DNA from: Crenotrichaceae bacterium
GTDB taxonomy: Bacteria; Pseudomonadota; Gammaproteobacteria; Methylococcales; DRLZ01
Length of the DNA stretch: 16,669 nucleotides
Assembly (NCBI GenBank): GCA_011322755.1
Contig: DRLZ01000281.1
Location: forward strand, 1 to 16,669
Direction: 5' to 3'
Numbering within the stretch: position 1 is the stretch's first letter; each line of letters starts with the position of its first letter. The notes under the pieces were generated by a model. The model was not told the DNA's origin, did not search any database, and saw only the letters and a program-made list of their open reading frames with translations. The position numbers and the translations under genes are program-made. Of this stretch, positions 7,971 through 14,215 are shown in pieces.

Positions 7971-8076
7971 CATCCATTTGCAATGAGAAGTGATAGATCC
8001 AGCTAATTTGTATTGTAATAAAGTATTTAAGCGCCTCTCCACATTTTTTGATGCAGCGCTATAGCAAGGATTTCAT

Positions 8077-9576
8077 ATGATTTCGTTTTTTAAAAAACAG
8101 TTTCACTTAGCTCCGGTATTTATTTTTATTCTGATAACTACAATGGTATTGCCCGCTCAGGCAGGACATTTGTCGCCAGAGATGATCAAAGAATATTCGT
8201 CGATGGATCCGTTTTCTTTTATTTTAATGGAATTCGGATTTATTGTGATGCTGGCTTTAATTGGACATATGGTTTCCAGACAGTATCAGCTACCGGAAAT
8301 GCTGGGTGAGCTGATGATTGGAGTGTTGGCCGGAAATATACTGTATTGGATTGATTTATCTCCTGTTTTTTACATGTTGATGCATTTGGGGGATGCCAGC
8401 GAAATATTTAAATCGATCTGGACATCAAATATGTCGGTAGCGGACACAGTCGCGCATTATTTTACGCCTGATCAGCCTGAAACCCAGGAATTTGTTGATC
8501 GATTATCGACAGTTTTCACCACTAACCAATCTCCTGGACTGATCCTCTTGGGCGTTGCATTATGGATTTTTTCCAATTTTGGAGTGTTTTTCTTACTCTT
8601 CAAATTAGGGCTCGAAACAAAGACAGAAGAGATTATTAATGCTGCTGAGCCGTTGGCTTTTCTGGTCTCTGCTACAGGTACGTTTGTTCCTTTTTTTCTT
8701 GGCTTAGGCGCTGGCCTATGGTTGCTGCCAGAAGCCAGTACATCAATGCACATTTTTATTGCTGCAGCACTCTGTACAACGAGTGCAGTTGCAACGACTC
8801 GAATATTTACCCGGTTAAACAGACAACAAAGCAGAGAAGCCAGGTTGGTGATTCATGCTGCTTTTCTTGATGATATATTCGGAATGTTTTTTTTATCGTA
8901 CATCGTCAATATCGTATTAGGAGACACTCTGAATATTGCTGAGATAATCGCTTTATTATTCTACTCTGGCGTCGTTTTTATCGGCATTATCATGCTTGGA
9001 AAATGGTTGATTCGACAACTTCCAGAACTTCATCAGTATGACGAGCTGCATATCCGGATACTTCTTCCAATTATAGTCGTGGTGATGGTTAGCTGGCTGG
9101 CTGATAGTCTGGGTATCGGCATCATCAGCAGTTCTTTTATTGCCGGGATGATTCTAAACACCATGCCTGATAAAGAAGGCTTAATCAAGGATCTAATTGT
9201 TCCGCTAGAGAAAATATTTGCACCTGTATTTTTCGTTTTTGTAGGGATGCAAGTCAATTTACAGTTATTGATCAAACCTGAAATACTGGGATTGACGATC
9301 GTGTTTTTAATTGTAGCTGTCGCGGGAAAAATAGCAGCCGGTTATGTGACACGAAAAAACATCAATCACCTTGCTGTTGGTTTGGGCATGATCCCAAGAG
9401 GCGAAGCAGTACTGATATTTATCAGTATCGGTAAGATACTTTCTGTTATCGACGATACAATGTTTTCAGTGATTACTATCATCGTTCTTATTACTAATTT
9501 TATCGCGCCATGGGCTATCAATCGATTGTGTGCAGCTAAATGTCATGATGATAGTTTCGCCGTGAAAGCTTCCTGA
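8077..9576 (+). CDS. CPA2-type cation/proton antiporter (Na+/H+ or K+/H+ exchanger family)
   Basis: A 499-residue integral inner-membrane protein with about 12-13 hydrophobic helices, of the Na_H_Exchanger fold. Supporting blocks: QLPEMLGELMIGVLAGN near 71-87 (the conserved first core helix region), a central AAFLDDIFGMFF near 261-272 whose double Asp (265-266) is the ion-binding pair of electrogenic CPA2 antiporters such as NapA, the helix-breaking SSSFIAGMIL, VFFVFVGMQVNL near 384-395, and GMIPRGEAVLIF near 437-447. There is no C-terminal TrkA-N/RCK domain as in KefB/KefC. Two features are unusual: a signal-peptide-like start (basic residues, hydrophobic run, then AQA near residues 27-29) and a loop of about 45 mostly polar residues at 105-152 between early helices. 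Shine-Dalgarno AAGGA at 8067-8071 supports the ATG. Enolase follows after 33 bases, so they probably share a transcript. Ion specificity cannot be read. Confidence 0.88.
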   Translation: MISFFKKQFHLAPVFIFILITTMVLPAQAGHLSPEMIKEYSSMDPFSFILMEFGFIVMLALIGHMVSRQYQLPEMLGELMIGVLAGNILYWIDLSPVFYMLMHLGDASEIFKSIWTSNMSVADTVAHYFTPDQPETQEFVDRLSTVFTTNQSPGLILLGVALWIFSNFGVFFLLFKLGLETKTEEIINAAEPLAFLVSATGTFVPFFLGLGAGLWLLPEASTSMHIFIAAALCTTSAVATTRIFTRLNRQQSREARLVIHAAFLDDIFGMFFLSYIVNIVLGDTLNIAEIIALLFYSGVVFIGIIMLGKWLIRQLPELHQYDELHIRILLPIIVVVMVSWLADSLGIGIISSSFIAGMILNTMPDKEGLIKDLIVPLEKIFAPVFFVFVGMQVNLQLLIKPEILGLTIVFLIVAVAGKIAAGYVTRKNINHLAVGLGMIPRGEAVLIFISIGKILSVIDDTMFSVITIIVLITNFIAPWAINRLCAAKCHDDSFAVKAS

Positions 9577-9609
9577 ATTTAGTTTGTTATATCACCAGGA
9601 GTTACTATT

Positions 9610-10887
9610 ATGAAAAGCCCCATTCTATCAGCCATTCAGGCAATGGAAATCCTCGATTCCCGCGGTAATCCTACAGTACGCGTCAATGTAACACTCAACG
9701 ATGGAACCAGTGCTATTGCTTCTGTCCCTTCTGGCGCGAGTACCGGTGGAAATGAAGCCGTTGAATTACGAGACAATGATATGGGCCGTTACGCTGGTAA
9801 AGGTGTTCTTGATGCAGTCGCCAATGTTAACGAGAAAATCGCTCCATGCTTGATCGGCATGAATGTCTATCAGCAATCCTTGATTGATAGCGCCATGATT
9901 GATTTGGATGGCACATCAAACAAATCCAATCTGGGTGCCAATGCAATTCTGGGTGTTTCTATGGCAACAGCTCGGGCAGCTGTCATTTCGGTTAATCTTC
10001 CGCTTTATCAATACCTCGGAGGTGTTGGGGCAAAACGGTTACCAGTGCCATGTATGAATATTCTCAATGGTGGAGAGCACGCCGATAATAATGTGGATAT
10101 TCAGGAATTCATGGCTGTTCCTCTGGGCGCACCTACATTCAGCAAAGGTCTTCGCTATGTTGCAGAAACGTTTCATGTGCTGAAAGGTATTTTAAAAGAC
10201 CGTGGACTGGCGACTGGTGTCGGCGATGAAGGTGGCTTTGCACCTAATCTGAACAGCAATGAAGAAGCGATAGAAATGATCATTCAGGCAATTGAAAAGG
10301 CTGGTTATCGTCCGGGCGAAGAGATTGCAATCGCATTGGATAGTGCAGCCAATTCATTTTCACTGGATTTGAAAGGCTTATACGATCTCAAATGGTCAGG
10401 AGCCGGTCAAATGCAAAGTATTGATCTAAGCAATATGGCTAAGGAATGGGTGACAAAATACCCTATTATTCTTTGGGAAGACCCATTGGCTGAAGGAGAT
10501 TGGGATGGATTCAGGCAATTTACAGATCAATTGGGAGAAAAGATCGAAGTCGTTGGAGATGATATCTTTGTCACCAACATACAGTATATTCGGCGTGGGA
10601 TTGAGCAAGGAACAGCCAACTCCGCTTTGATTAAACTCAATCAGAAAGGCACTGTCTCTGAAACAATTGGTGCTGTGCGTCTATGCCGGGAAGCCGGTTG
10701 GCGTTATTTTATTTCACATCGCTCTGGTGAAACAGAGGATGATTTCCTGGCAGATTTTACAGTTGCGATGGACGGCGGCCATTTAAAAAGCGGTTCTGCA
10801 AGCAGGGGGGAGAGGATAGTCAAATACAATCGTCTGCTGGAAATAGATCATGCACTCGGGGAAGAGGCTCAGTATTACTGGAACTAA
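9610..10887 (+). CDS. eno: Enolase (phosphopyruvate hydratase), divergent type
   Basis: A 425-residue enolase of normal length (about 430) interconverting 2-phosphoglycerate and PEP. Conserved blocks: EILDSRGNPTV, VPSGASTG (mobile loop), KSNLGANAILGVSMA, NGGEHADNNVDIQEF with Glu166, GDEGGFAPN with Glu207, ALDSAANSF, WEDPLAEGDWDGF and GDDIFVTN (metal ligands), ALIKLNQKGT with catalytic Lys342, SHRSGETEDD with His370, and HLKSGSASRGER with Lys393. Catalytic and Mg-binding residues are complete, so activity is expected. Several spots differ from housekeeping enolases: LNQKGTV rather than VNQIGTL, DDFLADFTVA rather than the common DTTIADLAVA, and LKSGSASRGER rather than IKTGSxSRSxR. This fits a second, divergent enolase; another copy may exist elsewhere. 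AGGAG (9597-9601) lies 8 bases from the ATG. Grouping with the antiporter and with ppsA upstream supports a PEP-node role. Confidence 0.95.
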   Translation: MKSPILSAIQAMEILDSRGNPTVRVNVTLNDGTSAIASVPSGASTGGNEAVELRDNDMGRYAGKGVLDAVANVNEKIAPCLIGMNVYQQSLIDSAMIDLDGTSNKSNLGANAILGVSMATARAAVISVNLPLYQYLGGVGAKRLPVPCMNILNGGEHADNNVDIQEFMAVPLGAPTFSKGLRYVAETFHVLKGILKDRGLATGVGDEGGFAPNLNSNEEAIEMIIQAIEKAGYRPGEEIAIALDSAANSFSLDLKGLYDLKWSGAGQMQSIDLSNMAKEWVTKYPIILWEDPLAEGDWDGFRQFTDQLGEKIEVVGDDIFVTNIQYIRRGIEQGTANSALIKLNQKGTVSETIGAVRLCREAGWRYFISHRSGETEDDFLADFTVAMDGGHLKSGSASRGERIVKYNRLLEIDHALGEEAQYYWN

Positions 10888-10923
10888 TCATTCATTCGAT
10901 TGTTCTATTTGGAATCTAACCTG

Positions 10924-10949
10924 AGCTTTGTGGCTTCTCACGTAAAGCT
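10924..10949 (+). terminator. Possible hairpin after enolase (weak terminator candidate)
   Basis: AGCTTTGTG (10924-10932) pairs with CAC (10939-10941) and AAAGCT (10944-10949) around a 6-base loop, with a 2-base bulge (GT). It lies 37 bases past the enolase stop. No T-run follows, so intrinsic termination is uncertain; it may only protect the mRNA 3' end. The rest of the 169-base gap before the permease shows no other clear feature. Confidence 0.3.
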
Positions 10950-11056
10950 AATAACTGTTCTCTGGATCAAGCCCTTCTCACCAGACTGTTAGCATTGTTT
11001 GTTGTTCTAGCGACAGATTCGGTATTACTGTACGTTACTAAGATGAAAGAAAGTTG

Positions 11057-12349
11057 ATGAAATCAAAAAAACAGTTGTTGGGGCTCAAGGAGCTTATCGC
11101 CATGGGCGTTGGTGGTATGGTCGGGGGTGGAATTTTCTCCGTATTGGGGTTATCGGTCATGCTCGCCGGACATGCCGCTCCATTAGCCTTCCTGGCTGGC
11201 GGTATTATTGCGCTGATAACAGGCTGGTCATATACGCATCTGGGCTTGAAGTTTCGTTCCGATGGTGGCAGTTTTACCTATATGGAACATGCATTTACTC
11301 ACCAGAATCTTGCAGCTTTGGGAGGCTGGCTGCTACTGGTTGGATATATCGGTACACTGGCGCTTTACGCATACACATTTGGAGCATATGGCGCTGTAAT
11401 GCTGGGGGATAAGAATCATGGCTCGCCAATACAACATCTCCTGGAATCAGGAATACTACTAACCTTTCTTGCCATTAATCTTTATGGAGTTAAAGCATCG
11501 GGGCAAACAGAGGATATTATCGTCATTATCAAGGTGTTAATCCTTTTTCTGTTTGCCATCGTTGGTCTGTTTTATGTCAAGCCGAATTATCTACTGCCAG
11601 TTTTCAATCAGGGTGAACTGGGCGTGCTGATGGGTGCGGCATTGATATTTGTCGCTTATGAAGGTTTTGAGCTGATTCCAAATGCAGTCAATGACATGAG
11701 AGATCCGCAGCGTCATCTTCCCGCTGCGATTATGATCTCTATTGCTATCACCATCAGTATCTATATCCTTGTTTCTCTGGTTGCCGTGGGCAATTTATTA
11801 CCAGCAGAAATTGTAAAATATAAGGAATATACATTAGCTGTGGCAGCAAAACCTTTTCTCGGTCATGCAGGTTTCTTGCTTATTAGTCTGGGGGCGCTGT
11901 TATCAACAGCCTCAGCGATTAATGCAACTTTGTTTGGCACGGCACGATTAGGCAAGGCGATGGCAGAAGACAAGGCATTACCCAAGGCTTTTTCGGTTAA
12001 GAGCCGAACTCGCGATATTCCCTGGGTCAGTCTTTGTGTCATCAGCGCTATCACTCTTTTATTTGTTAACCTTGGCGATTTATCCGTCATTTCAGCGTTT
12101 GCCAGTTCTACATTTTTACTGATTTTTACAAGCATTAACTATGCAGCCTTTCACTTGTGTCAACAAATCGATATTAAGCCAGTGTTGCCTTTACTAGGCA
12201 TTCTGTTATGTTTTGGCTGCTGGCTGGTTTTGTGTGGCTACCTTTGGTTACATGATCGACATAGCTTGCGATGGATGGCGTCATTTTATTTGGCGGTGAT
12301 GATATTTGAGATTTTATTCAGTCAACGACGATGCTTTTTTACTAAGTAG
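11057..12349 (+). CDS. APC-superfamily amino acid/polyamine-type permease
   Basis: A 430-residue inner-membrane transporter with about 12 hydrophobic helices and no large soluble domain. Family marks: helix 1 with GVGGMVGGGIFSVLG near residues 18-32 (the APC unwound-helix Gly motif), the helix-2 region ending at GWSYTHLG..FRSDGGSFTYMEHAF, the helix-6 region AYEGFELIPNAVNDMRDPQRHLPAAI with the Glu typical of the fold, and LGALLSTASAINATLFGTARLGKAMAEDKALPKAF near 277-312 as in yeast/bacterial APC members. ATG 11057 is used; TTG 11054 is an in-frame alternative, and no strong Shine-Dalgarno is present. The most similar class by these motifs is the uncharacterised 'amino acid permease' group, so the substrate is unknown. 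It stands alone, 169 bases after the enolase, with dyad-rich DNA downstream. Confidence 0.87.
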   Translation: MKSKKQLLGLKELIAMGVGGMVGGGIFSVLGLSVMLAGHAAPLAFLAGGIIALITGWSYTHLGLKFRSDGGSFTYMEHAFTHQNLAALGGWLLLVGYIGTLALYAYTFGAYGAVMLGDKNHGSPIQHLLESGILLTFLAINLYGVKASGQTEDIIVIIKVLILFLFAIVGLFYVKPNYLLPVFNQGELGVLMGAALIFVAYEGFELIPNAVNDMRDPQRHLPAAIMISIAITISIYILVSLVAVGNLLPAEIVKYKEYTLAVAAKPFLGHAGFLLISLGALLSTASAINATLFGTARLGKAMAEDKALPKAFSVKSRTRDIPWVSLCVISAITLLFVNLGDLSVISAFASSTFLLIFTSINYAAFHLCQQIDIKPVLPLLGILLCFGCWLVLCGYLWLHDRHSLRWMASFYLAVMIFEILFSQRRCFFTK

Positions 12350-12371
12350 AATCACGTTATATACCTTTCGC

Positions 12372-12390
12372 GATTTATTGATAATAAATC
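12372..12390. repeat. Perfect AT-rich 8-bp dyad
   Basis: GATTTATT (12372-12379) and AATAAATC (12383-12390) are perfect inverted repeats around GAT, 23 bases past the permease stop. There is no G+C-rich stem or T-run, so it reads more like an operator or mRNA 3'-end hairpin than an intrinsic terminator. Confidence 0.5.
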
Positions 12391-12430
12391 AGTGTGTTGT
12401 AAAGTAACTTGTGCATAGTATGGAATAAAA

Positions 12431-12480
12431 TTGGGGTTCTTTTGTCTACATCATACTGATGGCATGACTGGGAACCCTAA
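12431..12480. repeat. Nested inverted repeat in the permease / SmbP-like intergenic region
   Basis: TTGGGGTTC (12431-12439) can pair with GAACCCTAA (12472-12480) over 9 positions including one G-U. The 32-base interior contains a second stem, CATCA (12449-12453) with TGATG (12457-12461). A separate 12-base palindrome TTGGCATGCCAA lies at 12512-12523. The 280-base gap 12350-12629 has no convincing gene, so these may be regulatory or terminator-like structures for the converging transcripts. Confidence 0.4.
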
Positions 12481-12629
12481 AACCAACTGTATACTCTGAT
12501 TACAGGACAAATTGGCATGCCAAATATTCATGCTGCCACAAACACTGCGGTATTAGTTCTTTGTTATCCTTGTATTTTGCTCGCTAGCATTGGTTTTAGG
12601 TGCTCCAGATTAGTAAGCGACGCGGTTAT

Positions 12630-13025
12630 TTATTGAATTTTTCTCAAGTACTTAACCGCTTCTTCCAGATAATTGACAGCCTTGTCTATCTGGTTTTTTT
12701 TGATAGCCACTACTGCCTGTCGTAGTCTGACATGAATCTTTTGAGAAGTAGCGCCCGTAAAGTCACTGATGACAAACCGCGAATTTTCCCTGGCTTGCAC
12801 AATAAAATCGATGGTCTGGTCTGTCAGTCCGGTTCTGGCGTTGTGAAGCGCTGTTTCAGCAAAACGAAGCGCTTTCTTCTTATAGACATCACGCATTTGC
12901 ATCGTTTGACGGTAGGAATCGTATCCTTTGACTCCAAGAGCAAAACTATTCCCTGAGAAAACGAGCGCACTCGCTAATACGATTTCCTGTATCGTTGTAT
13001 TGACTGTCCTGGCATGTTTCATCAT
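12630..13025 (-). CDS. Exported small helical protein, SmbP-like
   Basis: Starting at the ATG whose codon covers 13023-13025 gives 131 residues. Upstream in-frame codons (to 13109) look like untranslated DNA, and GCAGGT stands about 8 bases before this ATG. Residues 1-29 form a signal peptide (basic start, VLASALVF core, SFA before the likely cut). The remaining 102 residues are helix-rich, ending in an amphipathic LRQAVVAIKK..IDKAVNYLEEAVKYLRK. The spacing of ALRFAETALHNARTGLTDQ and the final repeat resembles Nitrosomonas europaea SmbP, a periplasmic four-helix metal-binding protein (AVKHAEEAVAHGKEGHTDQ ... ATKHAQEAIEHLR, from memory). However, the mature part has only two His, so the SmbP metal-binding pattern is nearly absent. 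Periplasmic location is inferred. It is divergently oriented to the membrane protein at 13569. Family assignment rests on pattern similarity; function is unknown. Confidence 0.6.
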   Translation of the reverse strand: MMKHARTVNTTIQEIVLASALVFSGNSFALGVKGYDSYRQTMQMRDVYKKKALRFAETALHNARTGLTDQTIDFIVQARENSRFVISDFTGATSQKIHVRLRQAVVAIKKNQIDKAVNYLEEAVKYLRKIQ

Positions 13026-13568
13026 TATAAACGACCTGCATTCACGATAAATCGCGATAAAATAATCATGGGCAAATAATCGACATAACAATCTACATTT
13101 TAGGTGCAAACATAATATGTAATGACCCTGACAGCATTGGTAGTCGAGTTATTTATAACGGTGTAAAGCAGGATGAAGTACTTTTGTAAACTACATATCC
13201 CGTCTTAGTTAAAACCTATATGGGTACAAAATCATGATTTACAATACCAATAGGGGTAATTTTATTATCTTCTTCTTTACAGAAGCCTGATCATAAAATT
13301 GATGCCGTCATTGAGATGAACTGATTTTTATAGAATTGTTTAATATTTAGAATAATAACTTCCTAGGTGTCATTGTCTGTTTGTTTTCATAAATATTTTT
13401 TGAAAGTTCAGTATAATTGCGAATGAAAATCAGATGGATTTCTGCGTTGTTCATCCTTATTAGTCAATAAATTAAAGCATTAATAATCTATCAGATATAG
13501 GTTGTAATATTTTCCAAGAATACTATCAGTCAGGGTTTTATCTAATCATCATAGGAAAATAAAATAAA
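13026..13568. other. AT-rich intergenic region between divergent genes
   Basis: About 540 bases with no supportable gene. It should hold the promoters of the SmbP-like gene (leftward) and the small membrane protein (rightward). A TATAAT hexamer occurs at 13412-13417, about 150 bases before the rightward ATG, but no good -35 lies 16-18 bases upstream. Leftward, TTGCAC-like sequence near 13105 with a weak -10 is possible but not convincing. It also contains a 12-base palindrome AAATCATGATTT (13229-13240) and the compound hairpin at 13260-13298. An untranslated RNA cannot be excluded. Confidence 0.5.
13260..13298. repeat. Compound hairpin in intergenic DNA
   Basis: TTTTAT (13260-13265) pairs with ATAAAA (13293-13298), ATC (13267-13269) with GAT (13289-13291), and CTTCT (13272-13276) with AGAAG (13281-13285) around the tetraloop TTAC. 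That is 14 pairs with one mismatch and one small internal loop. No T-run follows on either strand. It could be an operator or a structured leader or small RNA. Confidence 0.4.
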
Positions 13569-13934
13569 ATGAAAAGAAACAGAAATCATCAGCAACTTTT
13601 TATTCTTTTACTCACTGGCTGTTTTATTGCCAGCCTAATCTACTTGTTTCATCCTGAAACGGGACAATTCAGTGTTGTGCTCAATGGTGAGCCTGTGGCT
13701 GATCCATTCATACAGTTAGCCGTTATTCCGGCAATGCTGGCTGTTCTGTTCCTTACCGGCATTGTGATGATTCTGTCATTTTTGGGTGTCGGTTTGGTTA
13801 TGTTTTTGGGAGCGTTGTTGTTTATGATGTTCTCTATTTTTCTGATTGCTCCTTTTTCATGGCCACTACTGCTTTTTATTTTCCTGATGATTGCAATCAT
13901 TTCTTCTGGAGGAAACAGCATTAATCGACTCTGA
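13569..13934 (+). CDS. Small hydrophobic membrane protein of unknown function
   Basis: A 121-residue protein, very hydrophobic, with a basic N-terminus (MKRNRNHQQ). Likely membrane segments are at about residues 10-26, 48-72 and 74-112, the last long enough for two helices; a short polar stretch with HPETGQF and NGEPVADP lies between the first two, probably on the periplasmic side. I recognise no family. AGGA at 13553-13556 is 12 bases from the ATG, longer than ideal, with an A-rich spacer; no better start is visible. Phe, Leu, Ile and Met dominate, and the hydrophobic pattern makes a real gene more likely than a chance frame. It stands alone between AT-rich spacers, divergent from the SmbP-like gene and convergent with the RND pump gene. 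Confidence 0.65.
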   Translation: MKRNRNHQQLFILLLTGCFIASLIYLFHPETGQFSVVLNGEPVADPFIQLAVIPAMLAVLFLTGIVMILSFLGVGLVMFLGALLFMMFSIFLIAPFSWPLLLFIFLMIAIISSGGNSINRL

Positions 13935-14215
13935 TGAATCTATTTACTCAAGTTTCGGAGTTCAATATCTTGTAGCAACAAAGCGGCCCTTTTTTTATAA
14001 CAGGCTCAAACGATGAGTGCTTCAGGTAAAAAAGGAAAAGATAATAGCCAGCCTTGATTGCCCTAGGTCACAATGCTGGTATGCTTGGCAGAGTGGAGGA
14101 CTCAGTAATGATATGTTACGTCTAACTGGGCGACCTCGATTATGATTGTTGATTCACTCGTAACATAAGTTTTGTGTCTGCAAGAACCTTGATTTTAATG
14201 CTTTTCCTGGATAAC
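13935..14215. other. Intergenic spacer between convergent genes, with inverted repeat
   Basis: No gene is supported here. A weak stem AAAG/CTTT followed by a run of seven T (13980-13996) could be a poor rightward terminator for the membrane protein. A perfect 9-base inverted repeat, TATGTTACG (14112-14120) and CGTAACATA (14159-14167), lies 38 bases apart near the 3' end of the RND gene; it might terminate or mark the converging transcripts. The only short frame (14013-14057, 14 residues, Lys-rich) has no supporting similarity. Confidence 0.45.

Noticed and set aside
13026..13109. N-terminal extension of the SmbP-like protein to the Met at 13109
   Set aside because: The added 28 residues are Cys/Arg/Phe-rich and would bury the signal peptide; ATG at 13025 has a Shine-Dalgarno and places the signal peptide at the N-terminus.
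14013..14057. 14-residue Lys-rich frame with CAGG 8 bases upstream
   Set aside because: Too short, no similarity, and easily expected by chance in a spacer.
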